From Epiperipatus broadwayi (lineage: Eukaryota > Onychophora > Udeonychophora > Euonychophora > Peripatidae), in assembly GCA_028023455.1 (NCBI GenBank), contig JAQFVV010006274.1, positions 5,084,001 through 5,148,000 of the forward strand: 64,000 nucleotides of DNA, written 5' to 3'. A program made the translations under genes and the position numbers. Below the pieces are notes generated by a model. The model ran no database searches and was not told the origin of the DNA. It saw only the letters and a program-made list of their open reading frames with translations. Positions 44,295 through 55,812 of the stretch are shown piece after piece. Numbering within the stretch: the first letter of the stretch is position 1; each line of letters begins with the position of its first letter.

Positions 44295-45540
44295 CACCTG
44301 GGTCTCATTTTATGCGGTAGATAGGTTCCTCAGAAAATGTGCACAAAAGAAATCGCACAAAAATAGACTTAACTTACCTTGAAAAATGGGGGGTATGTAC
44401 TATAATTTTCAAAAATCGCATAAAAGCAAAGCAACAACATAAAATTACTTTAAAATTCGCATAAAAAAAAAAAGAAAAAATATGACTAATAAAAAATTTC
44501 AAATTTGGAAAAAAATGATACAAGAAAAACTTTTTTTTATTAACTACAGTATTTAATTTTATTCAAAACAATATATTTTTATGCATTATTTACAGTATTT
44601 TACACTTTTTCATACATGTACAGTATTTGAATGATTATCGCTATTTGACAATATGCAGGTTCATTTGTGATCTAGTAGGACATCAGGTTCTCACAATGGG
44701 AAATAACTTCCTATTTCGCTAAGTGATCTAAAATTAAAATTTTTGTTTCCAAAGAAATTCATTCTCTTGGCTGTTTTTTCCTCTCCATTAGGGTAAACTA
44801 AAAGTTTAAAATAAAAATAAGAACTTAGACTTATGATAATAAAAAGAGACCTACTCACCATTGTTGGGCAAAATTTAATTAAAATGACCATTAAAACTAA
44901 TAATTAAAAATTAAATTACTTTTGTCTTTACTTTTTTAATTTTCAATTCCATTTAAAAATCAAATCTCATTGTTTCACACCACATTACGCAATTTTGAAA
45001 TTGTTAATTACAATTAAAAATCAGATTTTAATTTTTAATTGTCAAATTTAATTGTGCCCACCGCTGTTACTCACCTTTTAAAAATAAACTTGCGAACACC
45101 AAATGATTAATTGATTATGTAGTCTTTTTTAAAAAAGCAAAAATAGAATGTGATTTAAAATGCAAAAACAACAACTTGCATAGTATAGGAATGTATAATG
45201 TTTGAACAGATTTACATTATAATCTAAATGGGGAAATGATATTAAGTGAATTATGAACTTCTTTATTGCATAAAATCTATTACAGTACTATTATAAAGTG
45301 CTGAAAATATTGAAATTATTAGATGGAAGTCGAACTCCGATAATGCACTATTACTTTAAATATGATGTGTGTATGAAATTTATAATATTTAAAGTAATAG
45401 CGCATTATTAGAGCTAGACTTCTGATCTAATAATTTTTATCGTATAAAAGAAAACTGCACATAAAAATATTAAGAAGAAAAACGAATCGCATAACTTCAA
45501 AATCGCATTTTAAAAATCCGCATAAAACGAGAACCAGGAG
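44295..45540 (+). mobile_element. Family M DNA transposon, copy C
   Basis: 1246 bp. It starts CACCTGGGTCTCATTTTATG after TA (44293-44294) and ends with the near-complement of CTCCTGGTTCTCGTTTTATG before TA (45541-45542). The outer parts follow copy B. About 370 bases near 44695-45070 are unrelated to copy B and may be an insertion or substitution. The subterminal hairpin is at 45328-45423. No transposase. Confidence 0.75.
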
Positions 45541-46090
45541 TATATATTGAAACAGTCAGATCTGTCTACCCTGTTTCACCTACTATATACTATAGTAGTA
45601 CTTATTTTGTATACCTATATCCAAATCCTCATATATTATGCTAAAATTATGTTAATTTTAAATCTAAGTATAATATTTGTGTATGTGTGCATAAATTTAG
45701 CATACAGTAAAAGAAACGTATGTATATGTAAAAATCAGTAAATACGCATGTATATATTTCTGGTAAGTAAATTAGTGGAAAATGCTTTGTATGTGCAACA
45801 AGAGACTACATATATGCAGGAAAGAATAATGTTAATAGAATTAAAACATTAGAAATTTCTTTATCTAGAATATTTATTCTAAAATTAATATTTCAAATTA
45901 TTATATATTTCCGCATATATCGCTAAATTATATAATCGAGTTACATATATAACAAAATGTTTTCCATCTTTAGATTTGTTTTTCTAAAAATGACGACTTC
46001 ATAAAATTTAATCCTTCTCGCTGTATAATGACCTAATTAAAATTTAGGAGTAAAAATAGATTTTAAGACTAAAAATAAATTATCCTGGTC

Positions 46091-46165
46091 ACCGGGGGGA
46101 CCAAAAAAAAATAGGGGGGTCGGTTGGGAATGGGGGGGGAGAAAAAAAAGGGGGGGGGGGGGGGG
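46091..46165 (+). other. Poly-G/poly-A block, probable sequence artefact
   Basis: Seventy-five bases made of G runs (up to 16 G) and A runs. The same position of the 3' LTR (59167-59293) has ordinary mixed sequence of about 125 bases. The flanks match on both sides. It looks like low-quality consensus or gap filling, not biology. Confidence 0.65.
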
Positions 46166-46323
46166 TATATAAGTTGCTTCAGCCATCTTTGACTTAATTA
46201 TTGACTTTGGACATTCAATCAGTTTAATTTGTTAAAAAAGTATTTTATAAATTGGTAATGATGATGATCATGGGCTAGAAAAGGCGATTCCCTTGCTTTT
46301 CTGGACCCCATGATAGTCTACAT

Positions 46324-49041
46324 CAGGGATGGCAAACCTATGACACGCGTGCCAGAGATGGCACATTTGAATTTATTCCTGGCACGCGAACTATTTACAT
46401 ATACTAATTTTCTATGCTTTAAATTATTCAATTTTTTTTTTTTTTTGTTGCTAAAATCTGTACTAATAAAAATTTACTGTAAACCAAAAATAAAATAAAT
46501 AAATATAATATTATACTAGAATTCAATTTACAATTGAATTCTGATTAGAAGCAATAAATTACAAAATTTGAAAAGAAAAAATTATACATATATAGGTGGG
46601 GATGATATTTTAAGTCAACCTATCAAATGATTCCAATGTAATTCTTTGAAGTAATTTTTTTTCAAAGTAAAGTAAAAGTAATAAAATTATTTTCTGTCCT
46701 AATCTTTTTTTTATCTAAACGTGTTGATACCATTCATTTTTTTAACATAATCTAAATCGAGAACAAAGGAATGAAATGCGTAATCAATACTATCAAACAA
46801 CGTTTTTTTTTTGCTTCAAGTTTTGTTGTAAAAGTGTAATGTAAAGATAAAAGTACATTTTAACATGTAATAAATTTTTGATTTATAAAATTATTAAAGC
46901 TCATTTAAATTTACTTTTAAATAATTTGTTACCATTATATTAATATGATTAATGAAAATAAAATAAAAAAATTGTTAAGCAGTAGAAAATTTCCAAATTG
47001 GTGGACTGATGTCTATGGAATTGAGAACATCAATGGTAAAATGGCATTACAAGTTCAATCATAAATCGTTCTGTGAAAAAAGTAAAAATGAACAAAAAGA
47101 ATATATTGCACAAGCATTTAAAAATATAAATATTCAATCAACATCTTAATGAAATTTATCTAAAATCATTCATATATAACTGCAGCTAGTTTTTTTTATT
47201 TCAAATGTAATTGCCAAATATGGGAAACCTTTTAATGATGAAAAATATATGAAAGAAGCTTGGATAAAATGTACACCAGTATTTTTTGAAGATTTTGAAA
47301 ACAAAGCAAAAATTATTCAGAGCATAAAAGATTTATCATTAGCTAGAAATACAGTTAAAGAAAGAGTCCTGCAAATGGTTAATAAAATAACTTACCAACA
47401 AAAATGAGATATAAAATCTAGTTTGATTTCTCTCTGCATTGATGAAAATGCAGATATAAATGGATCAGTCTGCTGGTTATTTTTATTCCCTATTTTGTTG
47501 GAAATAATATCAAAGAATTGATCTGTTTAAGCTCATTAGTAACAACAAAAGGAATAGATATTTGCAATGAAGTTTCAAATGTACTTGCTGAAAAAGAAAT
47601 AGATGTTGCCAACATTGTATCAGTAAGTACAGATGATGCTCAAAGTATGACTGAAAAAGAAATTGGTTTTCTCAATTTATTTACCCAACCATATTGGACA
47701 TTCAGTTTTGGGTTTTCATTGCAATATACATCAGCAGGTTTTATGCACAATGTCAATTTTAAGCCACTGGATGATGTTATGAACTATTGTGACTAAAGTT
47801 AATTAATTTATTTTATAAATGTATAGAGTGGGGTGAACTCAGCATGCAATGGTATACTTATGTACTACAATGTCCAATGGTTAAGTTGAAGAAAAGTTCT
47901 TCAAAGATTCATTGAGTGTTTAGATGAAATTAGACTGTTTTTACGATGAGAAAATCATTGAAAAATATGAATTTATAGATGTTAAATGGCTTTTGAAATT
48001 AATGTTTTTATTGATATCTGTTCACATCTAAATGAATTAAAAGTGAAACTGCAAAATTATAATAAGACAATTGTTGTCATGTTTGATTTGATCAAAGCAT
48101 TAGAAGCTAAATTCAAATATTTAACCATGATGTTATTTATTACACTTTCAAATATTTTCCAAATCTAAAAAAGTTATTGAGTAACAAGAAGCCAGATCAT
48201 GCAAAGTTGATGCAAGACTTTTATGCTGTAATTCAATTGATAATTGATTAATTTTCTTTAAGATTTACACAGTTCAGACAATTTTCAAAAACATCAAAAT
48301 TTATTTTATATCCAGACACAATATCAATGGAGTCTCAAGTTAGGAAACTTTGAATGGTTTAATTAGGAAAATATGGAAATGCAATCAGTCAATTTTCAAT
48401 CCAGTTCTATATGGAAACAGAAATTTGTTGATTTGAGGAATGAGTTAGAAATAATGGAAAATGATTCATTATTGGACATATGTAAAAAGAATGACTGCAT
48501 GGAATGCTATTCCTGAAACATTTGATTGTTTAAAAAAATTAGCAACCACTATATTATCAATTTTCTCGTCTACATATGCATGTGAATCATTGTTTCCAAA
48601 AATGAATTTAATTAAAGACAGTTTGAGAAATAGAATGACAGATGAATCTAGTTTAGCATCTACATTATTAAAATTGACAAAATGTGAACCAGATATAAAG
48701 CATTTGGCATCCAATGTACAACAGCAAAAATCTCATTAAATAATATCTATTTACATTGATTTTATGTTTATTTCCAAAATTTTGTTTTAATTACTATTAA
48801 TTTTTTACTATTACATTTTATTCAACATGTGCCCTTTAAAATAAATAATTGTTCACTTTTATTTAGCTTTTTTAGAATTTTTGTTTAATTATTATTATTA
48901 TTTTGTTTTATAAACTTTTAAAAAACTGTAAAAAATAAGTTGTTTATATATTGATTTAATAACTGTATGGCACGCCAATCATTCAACAAATACTTTTTGG
49001 TAATTTTTGGCGCGTACACGTAAAAGGGTTCGCCATCCCTG
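46324..49041 (+). mobile_element. hAT transposon, 2718 bp, 8-bp duplication
   Basis: The element starts CAGGGATGGCAAACC and ends with the complement of CAGGGATGGCGAACC. It is flanked on both sides by GTCTACAT (46316-46323 and 49042-49049), the 8-bp duplication characteristic of hAT. Subterminal words (ACACGCGTGCCA at the left, TTGGCGCGTACACG at the right) are also inverted. It carries a decayed transposase. Confidence 0.92.
46941..48739 (+). pseudogene. hAT transposase, GTF2IRD2/ZBED-like, broken
   Basis: Pieces in several frames together resemble the transposase-derived part of GTF2IRD2 and ZBED-type proteins. The N-terminal part near 46941 reads MINENKIKKLLSSRKFPNWW. The next block includes YMKEAWIKC and SLARNTVKERVLQMV (47247-47390), then LISLCIDENADI (47425). 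47518-47796 has NIVSVSTDDAQSMTEKEIGF, holding a catalytic-site aspartate region, and FMHNVNFKPLDDVMNYCD. 48461-48739 is the C-terminal dimerisation domain (STYACESLFPKMNLIK, LRNRMTDESSLASTLL, QQQKSH). Stops and shifts make it inactive. Confidence 0.85.
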
Positions 49042-51026
49042 GTCTACATGATGCAGAGAAAGGTGAACTAGAAGCCGATGCCAGCTAAAGAAACCCTCAA
49101 GACAAAGCCAACTTGCCAGAGCAAAGAAACTTAAATTGTTAACGAATCTCCATCCAGCGCAACTTAACTTCTAAACCAAACCTCATAAATTCTTAAAAGC
49201 TAGCTAAAACTATTAATTATGGCCAAAATAATAATGTATTCTAAACATACAAGTTAAATGTAAATTTTATTTTCTTTATTTAAATCCCAAATCTTGCTGG
49301 ATTTTTTTACTAATTTTCTGATTTAATTTTGATTGATTTATTCTAATTCATTTTGATATGTTAAAACTGATTTAATTTTAACTTGCTTTAATTGATTGAT
49401 TCATAATGATTTATCATAACTGATTTATTACATATAATTCTAAATGATTTATTTTAAAATGATAATTAAGTTTCCAAGTTATTTTACATATTTTAGCTTA
49501 ATGATAATATTTGCTTTTTAATTGATAATTCTTGTAAATAAGTTAAAGCTATATTAAACTAGATCAATCAACTTTACGCTAATTTTGTTTCAATTCCATT
49601 TTTATAAACTAAGCGAACAAAACCAAATTTCGGATTTCACTTACGTGAAATCTTATCTTTTAATTTATGTTCTTTTAGTTAAATCTATGCCAAATTTTAT
49701 TATTTTCAATTGTTTATGCTACATTTGTTCAGAATGAAGTTTTACTCTTAGTTAAATCATTAGTGAGAATCGATTAGATATTTTCATGCACATATATATA
49801 ATTTCGCATTTATAAATGCACAAACAAAACTCTGTTCTGAAATGATATGTCTTATTTAAGATATAAGTAAAAACTTACAGCTACTCTAAGATAGATTTGC
49901 TTTAAATGTAATATTTAGCCAATATTCAGCTGAAGTGATAAAATACAGCATAAAACTATAACTTAGTATCATAATTATCCGTAATATGCTGTAATTCTCC
50001 CTAGAATTATAAATGCCTATATAGATAGCTTAGCAAATTAGATTCATAAGCTTTCCTTAATAGCACAATTATAGATGCTGTATAATGAACTGAACTACGG
50101 TAGTGTCATGGAAAAAACTATTGTTTACCATCCTATTTTTATTATATAATGATGTAATCAGCAGGACGAATGTCTCCTTAAGAAACACTTCAGCGTATAT
50201 ATTTGTTGTTGTATCACTTCAATAGGCGTATGTTTTAAGGGCTACCCCATTCTTCTTAGTTCGGACAACTACCTTCTTCTGATGGGCATAGGGTAAGCGT
50301 CACCCCATTTTGCATTCTTAGAACTGGAGCGTGACACTCCCACAGCTTAAACTAGTTGTTCGATCACCTGGACTAAAGGTCTCTATTTCACAGCAATGGG
50401 TACGGTGTTAAGGAAACTGGTACTTGGTACAAATCCAGTGAAAAAGCACACAGGGACTCAGATTGTATATTTTCTATATGCCTTGGTGCTGAAGTCTTGA
50501 CTATCAATCATTAGTTCATCCCGCCATATAGAGAACATATTGATTAATATGCGTTTGGTAAAATATCCTTTATAAACGATAATAATCACTTCTGCTAGCT
50601 CTAAAGCAAATCTAGATCCTATTATATAGCATAAACTAGGCATAGATCATCATGAGCAAACTAAACTAATTCTTAACTTGATAAGTCTCATGAAAACTGT
50701 AACTTAAAATGTTATAAATCTTCATCACCTGTGATATATATATATATAGCAAGCAAATTAAATTAAATTATTTGTAACCTGAAAACTACAATCACATGCA
50801 AGTGATTTGAAACACTATATATAATATAAACTGTAAATGCTTATACTAAAATCACCACCTGCATGTGAACCAAAAATTCTAAATACTGTTAAATTGTATC
50901 CCTAACTTAATCACCTGCGAGTGAGATGAGCTATATAATCTCATTATAATTTTATTATTTAATTTATTAATTTTATTATTTAAATATTTGGCTTTCATTA
51001 AATTAATTTAAATTATAACTTCTGCT

Positions 51027-51367
51027 TAGTGTTTTGATTTCGCTTATCATTTGTTGATTATCTATTAGTTATTAAGAATCACATCCATATTTAGTAATAA
51101 TGATTATGCCTACACCTATACATAGCTATACTGCTAAATATGCCAGTTTCCTAGTCTCATGTTTTACCGATGTGCTACTGCCAGCACGCGATTAAGGAAA
51201 ATACTGTTATGACCTCACGTCATCCGCAAGGTAATAATTCTTTAAGCGTTGGTAAAGGAACTGAGGCTAGGTTGGACAAGGGGTCTCAATAACCTCATTT
51301 TGATCAGCATTGGGATGATTTGCTAAAACTCTGGATTTTGTTGCGCGAATATACAAAATTGACCATT
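51027..51367 (+). other. Leader of element D, no clear primer site
   Basis: Between the end of LTR homology and the leader repeats I see no TGG-initial primer site at the expected place. GACCTCACGTCATC near 51211 is the GC-richest patch. No coding signal. Confidence 0.35.
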
Positions 51368-51810
51368 ACAGTAGATTTTTTTCCCCAGGTGTGGATGCCC
51401 AAGCATGGGGCTTCGTTAATTACTTCCGCGACCCTGAATTAAAGGCACGTTGGCACTATGTATATGTATAAAAAAATTTCTCCCGGGTATGGCACACCAA
51501 CATAGGGCTTTCGAATATAAACCTGCATACCTGACAAGATATAGTGCTGGCATGGATGTTTCCATATCACTTGTTATATATATGTAAGATTTTTTCAGGT
51601 ATAAATGCCCAAATGTGAAATTTTGTTACTAATTTACACCACCCTGAACCGATAATGTGTGGTAGTAATAATATTATATGTAAAAAAATTTTTTTTCACT
51701 GGATATGGAATCTAAATTAATTCCATATATATAAAATTTTCTGTTATTAAAAATATTGCCAATTATTTGTCATGACCCTGAATTGCTTATTGTATTTAGT
51801 GGTCATACAT
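51368..51810 (+). repeat. Diverged leader repeats, about 100-bp period
   Basis: Three to four imperfect copies of a unit with ATATGTATAAAAAAATTTCT, GGTATGG or GGTGTGGATGCCC, GGGCTTCGTTAATTA and a CCCTGAATT-like word occur one after another (starting about 51368, 51468, 51585, 51685). They are in the untranslated leader of element D. Divergence between copies is high. Confidence 0.5.
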
Positions 51811-51905
51811 ATATATATGTTTTCATGTTGAAATTATGAGAAAGCTTTGTAATATATATATATATATATGTTTTCATGTTGAAATTATAAATGAGAAAGC
51901 TTTGC
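51806..51905 (+). repeat. Short duplicated AT-rich unit
   Basis: ATATATATGTTTTCATGTTG and then GAAATTATGAGAAAGCTTTG occur twice (about 51810 and 51860), the second with a 4-base insertion. Confidence 0.7.
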
Positions 51906-51968
51906 ATTATGAAAGCATAGCTGGGTATATAAAAATATCAATATAGATGTAATGTGTTAAAAATATAT

Positions 51969-52225
51969 TATAATAATCGGATGGATCAGGAGTCTTAGCG
52001 TATCTGCTGTATAGGGCACTACTAGGTTATTAGAACCTAGAAAATTTATATAGTAGGCAGATACATAAGTTAAGATTCACATTTTACATGTTTTATTCAG
52101 ACTGTCAGCCCATGCCACTAGCTCAGTGAGACGCAAAGATTTATAAAATATAAATTCTTATTTAAAAATATTTTCAAATTTTTTTATTCTAATTTTAAAT
52201 TAATGTAACGGCATATACCATTACA
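51969..52225 (-). mobile_element. Small LTR-like relative of the 2.0-kb solo LTR
   Basis: Read on the minus strand it starts TGTAATGGTATATGCCGTTA and ends CGATTATTATA. It shares with the insert at 27817-29842 the palindromic start (GCCGTTACATTAATTT), CCTGAGCTAG-like and GTATCTGCCTACT words, and the end region. ATAT flanks both sides (51965-51968, 52226-52229). At 257 bp it is an eighth of the larger copy, so it is either a deleted solo LTR or a tiny non-autonomous element of the same family. Confidence 0.6.
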
Positions 52226-52229
52226 ATAT

Positions 52230-53023
52230 ATATATATATCTCACCTATTGACAGCTGGAACCCGAAGTAATTTGAGTAAACTGAAATTATCCTCTTATAA
52301 ATTTATTGTCAGAGGGAGAAAGTTTCATAATTCAACATTTGCAAATAATAAAGGATGTATAATTCGAGATTAAAATGAGCAGAACTGAAATAAAAAGGGA
52401 ACAATCAGGCAAGATAAATATACGAGTATTTGGTGTATAAAATTTGTTAAACCATGGGAAGTAATAATAACATTAATGATATCAACATTACAAGCATAAA
52501 GCTAATCAAAAGAAGAATTAAAGAATCTTTATTATTGAAAATATATTATTCTGAAGCATTTAACTTATTTAAGAGTTGTTTTAATATTAAGGGTGGATGG
52601 GAGGTGAATGGGTTTGTGAGTCATGTTTAATATTATATATATTGTGTAGTTTTTGTAGTTCTTTATACTTGAGAAGGCAGTGAAACCTTTGGTTGTGTTT
52701 TAATATTATTTTTTTGCTGGTCTGATTGAATTTCGGATAATTTTAATTAATGATATCAAGAACGGAAAGTAAAGTTGGCAGATGGAGATAAGATGGGTGA
52801 GGTGCGTTTTAAAAATATTGATTTATTTAATATGTTATTGATGAGGGTTAGATTAAATATGCTAGGCAAAAACAGAAGTTAAAGCGTTACCTACGATTTA
52901 GTATCAAATATAGTATAGGGCTTCTGGAGGTAGGATAGAAATAAGGTGATGAGGGAGGAAGATGTACTTATCAGGGGAAAGGAAAGTGAGGTAGCCGATT
53001 ATAAGAATAGATAAAAGTCAACA
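52230..53023 (+). other. Leader of element D before gag
   Basis: Plus-strand purine-rich DNA without a recognisable ORF. It continues into the gag start at 53024. Confidence 0.4.
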
Positions 53024-53692
53024 ATGGAAAATGATATAGAAGAGATGGTATAAGATGTGGGAGAAGCTAGGGAAGATAGGGTAGAAAAACCAATCAAGAG
53101 GAAAGGGAAAACATTAAGGTCAGGGAAAGAGATAATGGGGGATAGCAATAGTAGCACAGAAAAGGAAGCAGAGGCAGGCTTAAATGAAAATATGATGGAT
53201 GAAAACATGGAAAGATCGATACCCAGACAGGAATACTTTAAGGAATATAAAATTACGGACAAAAGAATAAGAAGGATGGAGTGGGAAAGACAGGAAGAAA
53301 AGAAAGAAAGAAAGAGAAAAAGAGAGAAGAGGAAAGAAGAAGAGATAGGGAGGAAAAGAAGCAAAAGGACACAGAAAAGGGAAGAAAAGAAGAGAAGGGA
53401 CTGGGAAGAAAGGGAACAGGAGAAAAGGGACTGATAGGAAATGCTAAAAAAATAGAGATAAAGTTTGACACTAAAAGAGAAGAAATAAACTGCGAGTTAG
53501 CAAATGTGGAGGAAAAAATGGAAGAGCTAGCTGTAGAGAGTAAGGAAGACTATATTAAAGCCCAACAGGAGTGCATAGAGAAATTGGCTGTATGTGAAAA
53601 GATGAGAATATCCGTGTAGTCAAAGGACAAAGTAGAAAGGCAAAGGGAAGAGATAGATAAACAAGGGGTACAAATTAAACAAACAATGATGC

Positions 53693-53828
53693 AAATACAA
53701 GAAAGAATACAGGAAAAGAAAGAACAGCAAAAAGTCAAAAGAAAAATAAGTCAGATAAACAAATACAAGAAAGAATACAGGAAAAGAAAGAACAGCAAAA
53801 AGTCAAAAGAAAAATAAGTCAGATAAAC
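53693..53828 (+). repeat. 68-bp tandem duplication in gag
   Basis: 53693-53760 and 53761-53828 are identical by eye (AAATACAAGAAAGAATACAG and onward). Sixty-eight is not a multiple of three, so the duplication shifts the gag frame. Confidence 0.85.
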
Positions 53829-54079
53829 AAGTACTGTCAAGAGATCCATGAGGAAGTAAGTATATGAACTAAATGAAAGCATTAAGGTCTTGGAGAGTAG
53901 AGCTAGTAAGGGAAAGAACATTTTAGAAAAACTGTCGGGCTTACAACAAAGAGTGAGTACGGTAGATGAAGAAAGGAGTAAAACATCAAGGAACTTGGAC
54001 GGAGTAGCAGAAACAGCAATGTTAATAAATGGTGAACAAAATGAAAGGGCAAGTAGGGAAGAGATAGAAACTAGAATAA

Positions 54080-54440
54080 AGTAAATAAAAAAATTACATA
54101 GCCCTTCAAATGAAAAATGTTTAGCTATAATAGAACATAGGAATGAGGTCACTAAATCTGCCAAATCTATAAGAGAAACCAGTACAGATAGTGATAATAC
54201 AGTTGAGGAAAGAAGGGATAAATAAAGAATTACATAGCTCTTCAAAATAAAAATGTTTAGCTATAATAGTACAGATAGTGATAATACAGTTGAGGAAAGA
54301 AGGGATAAATAAAGAATTACATAGCCCTTCATAATAAAAATGTTTAGCTATAATAGAACATAGGAATGAGGTCACCTAAATCTGCTGAATCTATAAGAGA
54401 AACCAGCACAGATAGCGATAACACAGTTAAGGAAAGTAGG
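54080..54440 (+). repeat. Three imperfect tandem copies in gag
   Basis: Units begin near TTACATAGCCCTTCAAA, contain TTTAGCTATAATAGAACATA and end with GTTGAGGAAAGAAGGGATAA-like sequence (starting about 54095, 54230 and 54317). The middle copy lacks about 50 bases. The plus-strand frame is broken by them. Confidence 0.75.
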
Positions 54441-54810
54441 GAATGTATCCTAAGGGGTGTAGCGGTCAGGCAGCAAATACATTTGGCTAAATTTATACAA
54501 GTGAAGACATTCAAGGGTGAAATGGAGAGCCTGAGAGTGCACCTGCAAAGCTTGAAGGAACTCTTTAGGTTCCAACATATAGCTAATAAGGACCAAGTGA
54601 TGCTGGCTGCACACTATCTGTATGGTTATGCACTGTCGTGGTGGGAGTGTTATTGGGAAAATCCCAAAACATTTGAGCAGTACACCATGGCATTGATAGA
54701 CTTTCTGGAGTGAGGAAAGGCATGATGAAATATACCAAACCATCTTAAGAGAACATTATGGGTTAGTAACGAAAGAAACCCACACCCAATTCTTCATGTA
54801 TCAGATAGCT

Positions 54811-54898
54811 CGCCTGCGATCACTGGATGCCTTCCCATTTACAGAAACCAAGATCGCCTGCGATCACTGGATGCCTTCCCATTTACAGAAACCAAGAT
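54811..54898 (+). repeat. 44-bp tandem duplication in gag
   Basis: CGCCTGCGATCACTGGATGC and onward occurs at 54811-54854 and again at 54855-54898, identical. It is not a multiple of three. Confidence 0.85.
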
Positions 54899-55281
54899 TA
54901 TTAGAATTATTCAACAAAATATGCCTGGGCAAGCACAACAGATGATGGTGGGATGTAGAATAAGGATGGTAGAAGAGATGGCGGAATTCTTGACCTCGGT
55001 AGTCTACACACCCATACATAAGAAACCCCCAGAGAAAATAAGGAAGATAGAACCTGGATGCCAAACCATTGGGCTGAGAGATAGTAGGTTTAGAAGGGAA
55101 TCTAGGGCTAGGATAAGCAATGCTCAGGGTAGATCAGCAAGTAGGACTAAACTGTTAAACTACAAAGGGTGCTGATGAGCAGTTCCCTAAATCGGACACC
55201 CACAATAAATAAAAGGAATAAAATAGTAGAACAAGAAATGGGTACAATCAGGGAGGTGGTTGAGAAGGTGAAAAATGCAAA

Positions 55282-55518
55282 TTGCCCAGATTCTGCCCCC
55301 CGGTGACCATTATAGTGAATGAAAATCAAATAATGGCCTTGATAGATACAGGATGCCAGCTTTCTTTTGTAGCTAGAGAGTGGGTGAATAAAATAGAAAT
55401 AAATGGACATAGATGGCAAAGACTAGCGTTAAAACCACTGCAAATGAACCTGGCCAATGGGAAGAAAACCACCACAGAGAACTTTCAGGTATGGTATGAG
55501 GTGAGCTGGAATCCATAA
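55282..55518 (+). pseudogene. Protease of element D
   Basis: The word IMALIDTGCQLSFV holds the retropepsin active site D-T-G (about 55345). KPLQMNLANGKKTT and VWYEV follow, as in gypsy proteases, which are about this size. The frame opens at ATG 55282 and stops at 55516-55518 before the flap-distal part and the GR-hydrophobic link to RT. Cleaves Gag-Pol in an intact relative. Probably inactive here because its polyprotein frame is broken on both sides. Confidence 0.75.
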
Positions 55519-55812
55519 TGTTAGGCCATATATTTCTAGTTATGAGAGGATTTATTGCAGGATGTAGGGCTAGGGGTAGATTTTCTGAAACAGTATAAAG
55601 GCATTATTAATTTTACAACTGGGGGGTCACCATAGGCAGGGAGAGTAAGATCATGCAGATAGACAATACCAGGTAGTAGTGCTATGTACCTAGAAACAGG
55701 GAAGGCAAAGAGCCCATAGATGAAAAAATTACGCAGGCAGGTTGTAAAGGGCCTGAAAAAAGGGAAAACGTTAAAAGGGATACTGGCAAGATAAAGGAAG
55801 ATATTTTCTAAA

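Larger units (their letters stand above)
45548..51026 (+). repeat. 5' LTR of element D, split by hAT
   Basis: The LTR parts are 45548-46323 and 49050-51026. About 330 bases around the hAT site (46260-49355 without the insert) are absent from the 3' LTR. A TATATAAG word at about 46166 is matched at about 59296 in the 3' LTR and may be the promoter. An abnormal G-rich block is listed separately. Confidence 0.75.
53024..55174 (+). pseudogene. Gag of element D, broken
   Basis: The ATG at 53024 opens MENDIEEMV and is stopped at 53051-53053; the frame continues as GEAREDRVEKPIKRKGKTLR. A long, highly charged Lys/Glu/Arg region follows (53250-53430), then coiled-coil sequence in shifting frames (53460-54090). 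The capsid-like core is at 54480-54713: FKGEMESLRVHLQSLKELF, HYLYGYALSWWECYW, a retrotransposon-gag signature. The last part (54921-55174) is basic and has no clear zinc knuckle. Tandem duplications at 53693, about 54080 and 54811 have disturbed the frame. Confidence 0.75.

Noticed and set aside
52999-53471. Minus-strand Ser/Leu/Phe-rich ORFs opposite the gag of element D
   Set aside because: They are the shadow of the Lys/Glu/Arg-rich purine tract on the plus strand and have no domain.
53550-54375. Minus-strand hydrophobic ORFs at 53550-53738, 53751-54245 and 54121-54375
   Set aside because: Mirror images of the charged coiled-coil coding region; the internal repetition comes from the tandem copies on the other strand.
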